A stretch of DNA of 40,293 nucleotides, from assembly GCA_003222275.1 (NCBI GenBank), contig QHVJ01000026.1:1-40293 (forward strand). The letters run 5' to 3'. This document shows, in pieces, positions 13,923 to 22,431 of the stretch. The stretch's first letter is position 1. Every line of letters begins with the position of its first letter. This DNA comes from Acidobacteriota bacterium. Lineage in GTDB: Bacteria > Acidobacteriota > Vicinamibacteria > Fen-336. Below the pieces are notes generated by a model. That model searched no databases, had not been told where the DNA came from, and saw only the letters and a list, made by a program, of their open reading frames with translations. The position numbers and the translations under genes were made by a program.

Positions 13923-15133
13923 GCCCCGGCGACCTGCAACTCCGCTTCCAGCCGCTCGAGGAAGTATCCGACGTCGGTGACGAGCCCGACGGCGTGCAGC
14001 GTCCCGCGGTTCGAGAGCTTCACCGGCACCGACTCCGTGATGTCCACGCACACCGTCTTCACGCGGGCCGGAAGCAGGTTGCCGACGGCGATCGAGTGGA
14101 GGGCGGAGGCGAGCATCAGGCACATGCCGGCGCCCTCGAGGGCCGCGACGTAGGCCTTCTGCGCCTCGACCACGTCGGTGATGACGTCCTTCAGCGGCCC
14201 GTCGTCGCGGATCGACCCCGCGAGGACCACGCGGATGCCCCGCCGCACCGCCTCGTACATCACGCCCGAGGTGGCGAGGCCCGACTCCACGGCGGCCCGG
14301 ATCCCCCCCGCACGGTTCACCGCGTTGATGGCGTAGAGGTGATTGCGGCTCCCGCCTTCGACCGCGCGCCCGCTCATCTGGCATACGCCGAGGCTCGTCT
14401 TCAGGATCGACTTCTCCAGATCGTGGGTGGCGAAGGCGTTGCCGGTGAGGATCACGTCGACCCAGCCCTCCCGCACCAGGCGCGCGAGGGCCGCGTCGCC
14501 TCCGGAGTGCACCACCGCGGGACCGGCCACTACCACGATCTTGCCGCCCGCCTTCCGCGTCTTGGCCATCTCGCGGGCGGTGCCGGCGATCACGATGCCC
14601 TTGTTGGTCTCCGCGGAGACGTCGTTGGACATGAAGCCGAAGACCGAGAAGTCGCGGCTCCTCTCCGGCGGGCGCGCCCGGATGCCGGGGCCGCGCAGCG
14701 CGACCGGCTCGCCCTTCTTCACCTGGCCCTGCTTGACGCAGCGTGGCCCGCCGCCGCGCAGGACGAGGGCGGAGTCCATCTTCTGGTCCGCCGCCGCTTG
14801 CCATTTGCCGTCGACGCGCACGAAGGTGTCGAAGTTGGTCGTGGAGTAGAAATCGTCGGGCAGGATGCCGTCCGCCTCCGCGGGCGCGAATCGCGCGTCG
14901 GCGACCTCGGCCGAGGCGCCCAGGTAGTTGAGGCGCTCCAGGATGCGGTCGAGGATCTCGGGCGCGGGAGCCGACACCGACAATCGCGCGAACGAAGGCT
15001 GCTGGTTGGTCGTCCCCACCCGGAACTCCAGGACCTCGAACCCACCCCCCTCCTCGACCACGTGGTTGAACACCCGGCGGAGGATGTCCGAATCGATGAG
15101 GTGGCCTTCCATCGTGACCGTCTCGTGAACCAT
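13919..15133 (-). CDS. TIGR00300-family (LOR/SDH, ornithine cyclodeaminase-like) protein
   Basis: A 404-residue protein. The N-terminal domain (EGHLIDSDILRRVFNHVVEEGG ... FEVLEFRVG) and the C-terminal domain with repeated Gly motifs (VVVAGPAVVHSGG, ILTGNAFATHDLE, NAVNRAGGIRAAV, VVLAGSIRDDGPL) match the TIGR00300 group, which includes the archaeal-type ornithine cyclodeaminase and the C-terminal part of cyanobacterial AgrE. It probably converts ornithine to proline, or an analogous reaction, using NAD. GGAG lies 7 bp before the ATG at 15133. Its TGA overlaps the GTG of the DedA-rhodanese gene. P5C dehydrogenase, elsewhere in this window, acts on the same pathway. Confidence 0.78.
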   Translation of the reverse strand: MVHETVTMEGHLIDSDILRRVFNHVVEEGGGFEVLEFRVGTTNQQPSFARLSVSAPAPEILDRILERLNYLGASAEVADARFAPAEADGILPDDFYSTTNFDTFVRVDGKWQAAADQKMDSALVLRGGGPRCVKQGQVKKGEPVALRGPGIRARPPERSRDFSVFGFMSNDVSAETNKGIVIAGTAREMAKTRKAGGKIVVVAGPAVVHSGGDAALARLVREGWVDVILTGNAFATHDLEKSILKTSLGVCQMSGRAVEGGSRNHLYAINAVNRAGGIRAAVESGLATSGVMYEAVRRGIRVVLAGSIRDDGPLKDVITDVVEAQKAYVAALEGAGMCLMLASALHSIAVGNLLPARVKTVCVDITESVPVKLSNRGTLHAVGLVTDVGYFLERLEAELQVAGA

Positions 15134-15151
15134 GAGGGGGCTCCGGGTCCT

Positions 15152-15157
15152 AGTCTA
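15152..15157 (-). promoter_or_regulatory. Candidate -10 of the TIGR00300 gene
   Basis: TAGACT on the minus strand, 18 bp before the ATG at 15133. It matches 4 of 6 consensus positions; no clear -35. The GGAG ribosome-binding site lies between it and the start. Confidence 0.25.
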
Positions 15158-15244
15158 GCGGCTTGCGTCGCGTACTGGAACTCACGTCAACGTACAGATT
15201 CGCGAGGCCACCGCCCCCTTCCCGCGCCAGTGTTCGGCGCGCGT

Positions 15245-15298
15245 AGCGGAGCGTCTCCGCTGCCGTCTCACGGCGGATTCACTCCGACGTGAGACGCT
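15245..15298. other. Competing inverted repeats between dcd and the TIGR00300 gene
   Basis: Four perfect pairings share sequence. AGCGGAG/CTCCGCT (15245-15251 with 15255-15261). GCCGT/ACGGC (15262-15266 with 15270-15274). GTCTCACG/CGTGAGAC (15265-15272 with 15288-15295). AGCGTCTC/GAGACGCT (15250-15257 with 15291-15298). The last two use the same 3' arm and exclude each other. The block lies in the 207-bp gap after dcd and before the next minus-strand gene, so it could be a terminator or a leader switch; no U-tract is present. Confidence 0.4.
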
Positions 15299-15340
15299 TT
15301 GAAGACGACGCACGCGGAGCGGAGCGCGCCGCATTCGGAT

Positions 15341-15895
15341 TCAGAGTCTAGGTAGGGTCAGCTTCTTCTGGGCCTGGTACTTGCCCTTCTTGTCGGCGTA
15401 GGAGGTCTCGCACTCCTCGTCGCTCTCGAAGAAGAGGACCTGGGCGATGCCCTCGTTGGCGTAGATCTTCGCCGGGAGGGGCGTGGTGTTCGAGACCTCG
15501 AGGGTGACGATGCCCTCCCACTCCGGCTCGAACGGCGTGACGTTGACGATGATCCCGCAGCGCGCGTAGGTCGATTTCCCAAGACAAATCGTGAGCACGT
15601 TCCGCGGAATGCGGAAGTACTCCACGGTCTGCGCAAGGGCGAAGGAGTTGGGCGGGATGATACAGACGTCCCCCTTGAAGTCTACGAAGGAACGCGGATC
15701 GAAGTTCTTGGGATCGACGATGGTCGAGTTGATGTTGGTGAAGATCTTGAACTCGTCGGCGATGCGGACGTCGTAGCCGTAGGACGACAGGCCATAGGAG
15801 ATGACGCCCTCCCGCACCTGCTTGTCCGTGAACGGCTCGATCATCCGCTGATCCCGGGCCATGCGGCGGATCCAGCGGTCGGACTTGATGGACAT
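15341..15895 (-). CDS. dcd: dCTP deaminase
   Basis: A 184-residue enzyme that deaminates dCTP to dUTP for thymidylate synthesis. The substrate-binding and catalytic segments are clear: [13 protein letters not shown] near the start, [23 protein letters not shown] with the catalytic Glu in the middle, and [11 protein letters not shown] at the end. The type is the approximately 188-residue Dcd form common in Proteobacteria and Acidobacteria. I start at ATG 15895 (MSIKSDRWI); an upstream start at 15952 would add 19 residues foreign to the family. The protein is cytoplasmic and forms trimers in known relatives. Confidence 0.95.
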   Translation of the reverse strand: MSIKSDRWIRRMARDQRMIEPFTDKQVREGVISYGLSSYGYDVRIADEFKIFTNINSTIVDPKNFDPRSFVDFKGDVCIIPPNSFALAQTVEYFRIPRNVLTICLGKSTYARCGIIVNVTPFEPEWEGIVTLEVSNTTPLPAKIYANEGIAQVLFFESDEECETSYADKKGKYQAQKKLTLPRL

Positions 15896-15987
15896 GGGGG
15901 CAAGGATTCCACGGGCGGCCCCGCGACTGCAACCGAGTGTGCCGGGCCTCACGTGGAGCCTTGACGTGTCGCCGCGGCGGGCTCAGC

Positions 15988-16578
15988 ATGGCACCGGTGC
16001 TCGCCCTCGCCCTGGCTCTCCTGGCTCTCGGCCCCGTGCCGGAGGTGTCGGCCTCGCCCGGCACGGCGCGCGTGCTGATCCAGACGCTCCGCGGCGACAT
16101 CGTGGTGGAGGTCGACACGGCACGGGCGCCCGTGACCGCGGCCAACTTCCTCCGCTACGTCGACGCGAGGCTCTACGACGGGGCGCGGTTCCACCGCACC
16201 GTGCGCCTCGGCAACCAGCCCCACGATGCGGTGCGCATCGAGGTGATCCAGGCCGAAGTCAACCCCGCCCGCGCGCGCAGGGGGTTTCCTCCCATCGCGC
16301 TCGAGCGCACGAGCGCGACCGGGCTGCGCCACCTCGACGGCGTCGTGTCGATGGCGAGGGACGGGCCCGACACCGCGACGTCCGAGTTCTTCATCTGCAT
16401 CGGCGACCAGCCCTCGCTCGACTACGGTGGCAAGCGCAACGCGGACGGCCAGGGCTTTGCCGCCTTCGGCCGGGTGGTGAAGGGCATGCCTGTCGTCCGG
16501 AGGATCCAGCGCGCCACCGCGGACGGACAGCACCTCAAGCCGGCGATCGTGATCCGCTCCGCCCGCCGGCTGCCGTAA
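15988..16578 (+). CDS. Exported cyclophilin-type peptidyl-prolyl isomerase
   Basis: A 196-residue protein with a cleavable signal peptide (VLALALALLALGPVPEVSAS) and a cyclophilin domain from about residue 25: VLIQTLRGDIVVEVDTARAPVTAANFLRYV, YDGARFHRTV with the catalytic Arg, ATSEFFICIGDQPSLDY and FGRVVKGMPVVRRI. It catalyses proline cis-trans isomerisation, here of periplasmic proteins. The usual QGGD after FHR is replaced by LGNQPHD, and an extra segment (EVNPARARRGFPPIALER) follows, so it is a divergent member as in several acidobacterial paralogs. It is divergent from dcd. Confidence 0.87.
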   Translation: MAPVLALALALLALGPVPEVSASPGTARVLIQTLRGDIVVEVDTARAPVTAANFLRYVDARLYDGARFHRTVRLGNQPHDAVRIEVIQAEVNPARARRGFPPIALERTSATGLRHLDGVVSMARDGPDTATSEFFICIGDQPSLDYGGKRNADGQGFAAFGRVVKGMPVVRRIQRATADGQHLKPAIVIRSARRLP

Positions 16579-16587
16579 TAGCGAAGG

Positions 16588-16612
16588 CGGCGCGCTCCGC
16601 TTCCGCGCGCCG
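16588..16612. terminator. GC hairpin between convergent genes
   Basis: CGGCGCGC (16588-16595), loop of 9 nt, GCGCGCCG (16605-16612): a perfect 8-bp stem in the 59-bp gap between the cyclophilin stop and the DUF2905 stop. It could stop transcription from either side, but has no T-tract on either strand. Confidence 0.4.
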
Positions 16613-16637
16613 GACGCTGACTAGCGACACTACCCCG

Positions 16638-16862
16638 TCAGCGGCGGAGCAGGCTCAGCAGGAGGCTCAGGATCAGGCTCAGCAGCAGGCAGGTGACGAG
16701 AGGGAAGTAGAAGGTCGTCCCGCCCTTGTGGTAGACGATATCGCCGGGCAGCCGTCCGAGGAACGGCACCTTGCCCGCCAGCAGCACGACCACGCCCACG
16801 GCCGCGAGCACCACTCCACCGATGACGAGGAGGCGGCCCAGGTTGGAAACGTCGTCGGGCAT
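16638..16862 (-). CDS. DUF2905 membrane protein
   Basis: A 74-residue protein with two TM segments (LLVIGGVVLAAVGVVVLL and FYFPLVTCLLLSLILSLLLSLL) separated by the DUF2905 signature GKVPFLGRLPGDIVYHKGG. The function of the family is unknown. No Shine-Dalgarno; TAAGAT lies 6 bp before the ATG, suggesting a leaderless transcript. It is divergent from the TauE/SafE gene with only 31 bp between the starts. Confidence 0.88.
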   Translation of the reverse strand: MPDDVSNLGRLLVIGGVVLAAVGVVVLLAGKVPFLGRLPGDIVYHKGGTTFYFPLVTCLLLSLILSLLLSLLRR

Positions 16863-16893
16863 GATTGCATCTTAAGGCCGGCGCGAGAGGCGA

Positions 16894-17616
16894 ATGTTCG
16901 ACGCGTTGCTCTTCCTGGGTTCGGTCGCCGCGGGCGCCATCGCGTCGGTGGCCGGTTTCGGCGTCGGGAGCGTGCTGACGCCGCTCTTCACCCTGGCCGT
17001 GGACACCAGGCTGGCCGTGGCCGCGGTGTCGATCCCTCACCTGGCGGCAACGTCTCTTCGTCTCTGGATGATGCGCGGTCAGGTCGACGGGCGGCTTCTC
17101 CGCGGCTTCGGCCTCGCCAGCGCCGGCGGCGGGCTCGCCGGCGCGCTTCTCCAGAGCCGCGCCCGCAGCCGCACGCTCGACGTGGTCCTGGGCGGTCTGC
17201 TTCTGCTCGCCGGACTCGGGGAGCTGACGGGGCTCGCCCGCCGGACGCGACTGCGAGGCAAGGCCGCGTGGGTGGCCGGCGCGCTCTCGGGTGTTTTCGG
17301 CGGGCTCGTCGGGAACCAGGGCGGCATCCGTTCCGCCGCGCTGCTCGGGTTCGACGTGCCGCGCGATGCGTTCGTCGCCACCGCGACCGCGATCGCGCTC
17401 GCGATCGACCTGGCCCGGATGCCGGTATATGTCGTCACCGAGCGGGCTCGGCTCTCCGGTGTCGCCGGTCTCGTGGCCGTGGCCACGGCGGGAGCGATCG
17501 GGGGCACGCTCGTCGGCCAGCGCCTGCTGGCGCGGATTCCGGAGCCCCTCTTCCGCCGCGTGGTCGCGGTCCTGCTGCTCGCGCTCGGCGTGTACATGCT
17601 CGCGCGAAAGGGCTGA
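16894..17616 (+). CDS. TauE/SafE-family permease
   Basis: A 240-residue polytopic membrane protein with about seven TM segments. The two internal repeats characteristic of the TauE/SafE family begin with AGAIASVAGFGVGSVLTPLF and with AGALSGVFGGLVGNQGGIRSAALLGF. Members export sulfite, sulfoacetate or other organosulfur anions, but the substrate here cannot be read. GAGAGG precedes the ATG at good spacing. The end is 9 bp from the stop of the convergent kinase gene. The presence of a rhodanese fusion nearby makes a sulfur role attractive but unproven. Confidence 0.85.
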   Translation: MFDALLFLGSVAAGAIASVAGFGVGSVLTPLFTLAVDTRLAVAAVSIPHLAATSLRLWMMRGQVDGRLLRGFGLASAGGGLAGALLQSRARSRTLDVVLGGLLLLAGLGELTGLARRTRLRGKAAWVAGALSGVFGGLVGNQGGIRSAALLGFDVPRDAFVATATAIALAIDLARMPVYVVTERARLSGVAGLVAVATAGAIGGTLVGQRLLARIPEPLFRRVVAVLLLALGVYMLARKG

Positions 17617-17625
17617 GGCGCACCC

Positions 17626-20600
17626 TCAGCGGCCCAGGCGCAGGCGGCGCAATCCCTCCACGTCCGCCGCCGCGGCCGCCGCTTCCGTCCGCACCTGCGG
17701 GTCGGGATCCTGCCGGGCGTGGGCCGCAGCGGGCAAGGCGACCTCGGAGTTGAAGAAACGAAGGACGTGGAGCGCCTCGATGCGCAACGCAGGCTCGGGG
17801 TCCTGCAGCAGCTTCGAAACCACCTTCCAGCCGCGCCCGGCCGAGAGCTGGCCGTTGGCGAACACCGTCTTGAGCACGGAGGCGGCGGCCAGACGCGCGT
17901 TCGCGTCGGGCCACTGGGTCACGCTGGCCAGGCAGGTGGTGGCCCGCGGCGCCGCCATCGCGGCCAGGGACGCGGCCGCCACCTGGCGCACCTCCTCGCG
18001 CGGGTCGCCGAGGCGCCCGCAGAGCGGATCGACGGCGGCAGGCCCGAGCGCCACCATCAACGAAACCGCATTGCGGAAGTGGCGGAGGGCGCGCTCGCGG
18101 TCGTCGTCGGCGATCCGCATGTCGTGGAGGTACAGCTCCACGACGGCTGCGTCCTTGTCGCGCGCCAGGCACATCAGCGTGACCGCGCTCACCTCGGGCT
18201 CGCGGGCGAGCCCGAGGTAGGCCTGGCGGTCCCCCGCCGCGCAGTCTCCAGGCAGGCCGTCGAAGTCGATGAGGAACCCGCGCGCGGCCTTGCGCTCCAG
18301 GTCCACCGCGTCCGCGACGAGGGCCGGCGCCGCCGCGGCCTGGAACCACGACCGGGCGCCGAAGAGCAAGGCGAGGGCGACCGCGGTGCCGGCCGCGACC
18401 TTCCCGCGCGGCAGGCGGCGCGCCGGGGGCCGCGACTTCTCCGCGCGCGGCGCGTTCCGGCGCACCTCCTCCCAGAACGACGGCGCCGAGCTCGCCTTCT
18501 GGGTCAGGTCCTGCAGCCGGCCCGCGACCTCCTCGCGGCGCAGGCCACCGAAGCCGCGCCGCCGCAGGTCGTCCACGAGGCGATCGAGGTCCCCTTCCGT
18601 CCAGGCCGGCCCCGCCGTGCGCACGGTCTCGGGCTTCAGGCGCAGGCTCACGAAGCTCTCCAGGTAGGGCCTCGCCTTCTCGTCCCACCGCGGTAGCGCG
18701 CGCGCTTCCGGCTCCCAGTCGAGGTGCCAGATCCTGAGGGTGCGGTCCGCTCCCCCGGTGATCAGCCGCGTGCCGGTCGGGCCGAAGGCCACCGCCATCA
18801 CCCCCGCCGTGTGCGGGAGCGTGCGCTCGCACTTGCCCGTGGAGAGGTCCCAGAGCCGCACGGTCTTGTCCCGGCTGGCGGAGGCCAGGTAGCGCCCGTC
18901 GGGGGAGAAGCAGAGCGAGGTCACCTCGGCCGTGTGGCCGGGGAGCGCGCGCAGCGCCCTTCCCGCCCGCAGGTCCCACACCCGCACCGACGTGTCGACG
19001 CCGCCCGAGGCGATCTGCCGGCCGCTCGCGCTGATCGCCAGGGCGCCGACGCTGTTCTCGTGGCCTTCGAGCACGCACGCGCATTCCCCCGTCTCCACGT
19101 CCCACGCCCGCACGGCAGAATCCCACCCCGCGCTGACGACGAACTTCCCGTCGGGGCCGTAGGCGGCCGCGGCCACGTTGGCGGAGTGGCCTTCGAGCAC
19201 GCCCAGCGGCCGGCCCGTGGTGAGCTGCCACAAGCGGAGGGTCGAGTCCCAGGACCCGGTGAGCAGCGTGGCTCCGTCGGGTGAGAGCGCGACGCAGCTC
19301 ACCTGCTCGGCGTGTCCCTCGAAGCTGCGCACGGTGCGGGAAGAGGCGATGTCCCACAAGCGCGCCGTGTGGTCCCAGCTTCCGGAGACGACCGACCGTC
19401 CGTCGGGGGCGAAGGCGACGGCGGACACGGTCTCGGCATGCCCGCTCAGGACGGAAAGAAGCTGCCGTCCGGCCAGGTCCCACAGCCGGACGGTGGCGTC
19501 CATGCCGCCCGACAGCGCGCGGGCGCCATCGGGGCTGAGGGAAACGGCGAGGATCGGGTCCGAGTGGCCTTCGAGCGACGCCGCCTCCCAGGCGCCGCGC
19601 AGTCCCTTGCGCGGCAGCGCCGCGCTGATCTCGTCCCACAGCACGAGGGCATCGTCGGAGCGCTCGTAGCCGGGGATGCTGCGGGCGGTGCGGGCCAGCT
19701 CGAGCGCGCCCACGAGGTCGCCCTTCTGCAGCGAGAGGCGCGCCGCCTCCACCCGGCCCTGGAACGCGGCGTCGCGGCTCTCCACCTCGACCGCGCTGAC
19801 GGGCTTGCAGACGGCGAAGGCCGGCAGGCGCGGGCGATCGGGCACGCGGAGGGCCACGACCTGCGTGCCGCTCGCCGCCCACGCCACGCCGTCCCCGCCC
19901 GCGGCGACGGCCAGCACCGGCGCATCGCGCCGGAAGACCGCGTGCAGCCGGCCCCCGGCCACGTCCCACGCGCGCAGCGTGCGGTCTTGACTTCCGGAAT
20001 AGGCGAAGCGGCCATCCCTCGAAAGCGCCAGCGCGACGACGGCCTGGACGTGGCCGGCGAAGGTGCGCACGTGCCGGGCGTTGGGCAGGTCCCAGAGCCG
20101 GATCGTGCGGTCCTCGCCCCCGGAAAGCACGAATCCCTTCGGACCACTGAGGGCCACCGCGAAGACGTGTCCTTGGTGCCCCTCGAAGACGGCCACGGCC
20201 TGGCCCGAGGCGAGGTCCCACGCGCGCACCGTCCCGTCGAGGCTCGCGGAGACGGCCCGCGTCCCGTCGGCGCTCGCGGCGACGGCGGTCACCGCCTCCT
20301 CGTGGCCCTCCAGCACGCGCACGCATCGCCCGGTGGCGATCTCCCACAACCTCACGGTGCGGTCGGAGCCGCCCGAGAGCGCGAAGCGGCCGTCGCCCGT
20401 GATGGAGAGCGCGGAGAGGAACCCCGGGTGGGGCTGGAAGGTGCGCAGCGGCCGCCCGGTCTCCAGCTCCGAGAGCTGCGGCGGCGTCCCCTCTCCCGCC
20501 CTCAGCAGCGCACGCCCGTCCGGCGTGAACGCGATCGAGCGCAGCCGCATCTCCTCGGCGGGCAGCGAGCGCACGACCGTCCCCGTCCGCGCCTCCCAGA

Positions 20601-22431
20601 TGCGGGCCGCTTGAGCATCTCCGCCGGCGACGAAGCGGCCGTCGGCCGAGACGGCGAGCACGACGGCGGGAGTGACGAGCCCCTTGATCGAGCGCAACGC
20701 CTCGTGGCCGGGGACGTGCCCGAGCACGGCCTCTTCCATCGCCGCCGGCAGGTCACGCCGGCGCTCGCGAACGCGGGCGTAGAACGCGCGGGCCCTCTCG
20801 CCCTCTCCCAGCCGCGCGAGGCTGAGCGCGAAGCCCGCCACCTCGGACGGCTCGACCTGGCCGGAGGCCATCGAGCGCTCCAGGCAATCTCTCGCTCGCG
20901 CCCACGACACCTCGCCTCCGGCCGCGCCTTGCGCGCACAGGGCGAGACCGAGGTCCCGGTCCAGCTCGGCCGACGCGGACGTGGCGGCCGCCGACTCTTC
21001 GAGCGCGCGGACGGCGCGGCCGGCCTCGCCCAGGGCGAGCAGGAGCTTGCCCGCGAGGTGCGCGCCGCGCGGGACTGCGGCATGGGCCCGCCGGGATTCC
21101 GCCACGCGGTTGAGCATCTCCTCGTCGCTCATCTCGCCTCGCCCCCAGAGGTGGAGCGACTGGTTGTAGGTCGACTCGAGGTGCTGGGGCTGGCGCGCGA
21201 GGGCCTTGCGCCACAGAGGGTCGGCCTCGCCGAGCCGGCCCAGGTCGAGGAGCGACACCGCGCGGTTGCTGAGGCTGTCGGCGGTGTCGCGGCCCGCGCG
21301 CGGCTCCGGCCGCGGGTAGGGGCCCGCGCCGGACGCCTCGTAGGCGGCACGCAGCACTGCCGCCGCTTCCTTGAGGGAGCGCGGGCGCGCGGCCGGATCG
21401 TCGCTGAAGCACTGCCCCAGCAGCGCGGCCACCGCGTCCGGCATCGCGGGAAGGCCGAGCCCGTGGCCGCGCTCGCGATACTCGCGCAGGACCTCCCCGG
21501 CCGCGATGCCGTACTCCCAGGTGCGATCGCCCAGGAACATCTCGAGGACCGACAGGCCCCAGCCCCAGGCGTCCGTGCGCCGCGTCAGCTCCTTCCCCGC
21601 CGACTGCTCCGGGGCCATGTACGCGGGCGTCCCCGCCACCCCGCCGGCCACCATCAACGTCTGGCCCGCGGGGCCGGGCGCACCCGCGGCCCCGGGAGCT
21701 CCGACGGCCCGCGCGCGGGCGAGGCCGAAGTCGGTGACCTTGACCAGGCCGTCGCCGGCGACCATCACGTTCGCCGGCTTCACGTCGCGGTGCACGAGCC
21801 CCTGCTCGTGGGCGTAATGGAGTCCCCACGCGAACTGGACGGCGACGTCGAGGATGCGGTCGAGCGCGCGCAGCCGCTTGTGCTGGATCGCATCGTGGAG
21901 GCTCCCTCCGTCGACGAACTCGGCGAACAGGCGCGGCGTGCCTTCGACGCGGCGGACGTAGTAGCAGGCGACGACGTGGGGGTGCAGGCCCAGGCCGACC
22001 CACGTCTCGGCCTCCTGCTCGAAGGCGTCGGCGCCGCCGGCCGCCTCGAGCGCGGAGGGCAGAGGCGCCTTGACCGCGAGGTCCACGTCCCAGCCGCGGT
22101 GGCGCACGCGGTAGACGCGCCCCATGCCGCCCTCGCCGAGGACGGCCGTGACCTCGTACAGGCCGAGCACGACGTCGCCGACCTTCCACTCGGTTTCCGG
22201 CTTCGGCGCCTCCGCGGCGCGCGTCGGCGCAGGCGCGCCCTCGACCGCGGTGGCCACCGGCTCGGCCGCCGTCGCGGGCGCCTCGAGCTGCGTCGCCGCG
22301 GGCGCGGCTCCCGGCATCGGGACCGTGAAGCGCGTCTGGCAACGCGGGCACTTCAGCGTCTTGCCCGCGATGCCGCCGGGAACGTTTGCGCGCAGGCCGC
22401 AGCCCGGGCAGCTCGCGGCGAGACTGGTCAT
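17626..22431 (-). CDS. Giant Ser/Thr kinase with zinc ribbon, two WD40 propellers, TM and HEAT-like repeats
   Basis: A 1601-residue protein. Residues 8-31 form a zinc ribbon (CPGC ... CPRC). A Hanks-type kinase spans about 92-360: GEGGMGRVYRV, K121, HRDVKPAN with D216, DFG at 234-236, GTPAYMAPEQ. Residues 380-570 are TPR-like helices. A first WD40 propeller runs about 580-860, a helical linker follows (900-940), and a second runs about 950-1235 with seven clear GH...WD blades (LEGHSDPILAVSLSPDG ... TVRLWDL). A single TM (VAAGTAVALALLFG, about 1345-1358) precedes a C-terminal HEAT-like region (1455-1595). It starts at ATG 22431, overlapping the stop of the FHA-kinase gene (ATGA). Confidence 0.9.
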   Translation of the reverse strand: MTSLAASCPGCGLRANVPGGIAGKTLKCPRCQTRFTVPMPGAAPAATQLEAPATAAEPVATAVEGAPAPTRAAEAPKPETEWKVGDVVLGLYEVTAVLGEGGMGRVYRVRHRGWDVDLAVKAPLPSALEAAGGADAFEQEAETWVGLGLHPHVVACYYVRRVEGTPRLFAEFVDGGSLHDAIQHKRLRALDRILDVAVQFAWGLHYAHEQGLVHRDVKPANVMVAGDGLVKVTDFGLARARAVGAPGAAGAPGPAGQTLMVAGGVAGTPAYMAPEQSAGKELTRRTDAWGWGLSVLEMFLGDRTWEYGIAAGEVLREYRERGHGLGLPAMPDAVAALLGQCFSDDPAARPRSLKEAAAVLRAAYEASGAGPYPRPEPRAGRDTADSLSNRAVSLLDLGRLGEADPLWRKALARQPQHLESTYNQSLHLWGRGEMSDEEMLNRVAESRRAHAAVPRGAHLAGKLLLALGEAGRAVRALEESAAATSASAELDRDLGLALCAQGAAGGEVSWARARDCLERSMASGQVEPSEVAGFALSLARLGEGERARAFYARVRERRRDLPAAMEEAVLGHVPGHEALRSIKGLVTPAVVLAVSADGRFVAGGDAQAARIWEARTGTVVRSLPAEEMRLRSIAFTPDGRALLRAGEGTPPQLSELETGRPLRTFQPHPGFLSALSITGDGRFALSGGSDRTVRLWEIATGRCVRVLEGHEEAVTAVAASADGTRAVSASLDGTVRAWDLASGQAVAVFEGHQGHVFAVALSGPKGFVLSGGEDRTIRLWDLPNARHVRTFAGHVQAVVALALSRDGRFAYSGSQDRTLRAWDVAGGRLHAVFRRDAPVLAVAAGGDGVAWAASGTQVVALRVPDRPRLPAFAVCKPVSAVEVESRDAAFQGRVEAARLSLQKGDLVGALELARTARSIPGYERSDDALVLWDEISAALPRKGLRGAWEAASLEGHSDPILAVSLSPDGARALSGGMDATVRLWDLAGRQLLSVLSGHAETVSAVAFAPDGRSVVSGSWDHTARLWDIASSRTVRSFEGHAEQVSCVALSPDGATLLTGSWDSTLRLWQLTTGRPLGVLEGHSANVAAAAYGPDGKFVVSAGWDSAVRAWDVETGECACVLEGHENSVGALAISASGRQIASGGVDTSVRVWDLRAGRALRALPGHTAEVTSLCFSPDGRYLASASRDKTVRLWDLSTGKCERTLPHTAGVMAVAFGPTGTRLITGGADRTLRIWHLDWEPEARALPRWDEKARPYLESFVSLRLKPETVRTAGPAWTEGDLDRLVDDLRRRGFGGLRREEVAGRLQDLTQKASSAPSFWEEVRRNAPRAEKSRPPARRLPRGKVAAGTAVALALLFGARSWFQAAAAPALVADAVDLERKAARGFLIDFDGLPGDCAAGDRQAYLGLAREPEVSAVTLMCLARDKDAAVVELYLHDMRIADDDRERALRHFRNAVSLMVALGPAAVDPLCGRLGDPREEVRQVAAASLAAMAAPRATTCLASVTQWPDANARLAAASVLKTVFANGQLSAGRGWKVVSKLLQDPEPALRIEALHVLRFFNSEVALPAAAHARQDPDPQVRTEAAAAAADVEGLRRLRLGR

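Noticed and set aside
13113-14804. A 563-residue minus-strand frame extending the DedA domain upstream
   Set aside because: The part before 13922 overlaps the TIGR00300 gene in another frame and is Arg/Gly-rich; the GTGA overlap gives a natural start at 13922.
18720-20350. Tandem DNA repeat or CRISPR-like array inside the kinase gene
   Set aside because: The periodicity of about 126 bp comes from WD40 repeats of about 42 codons; the DNA copies are divergent and in frame.
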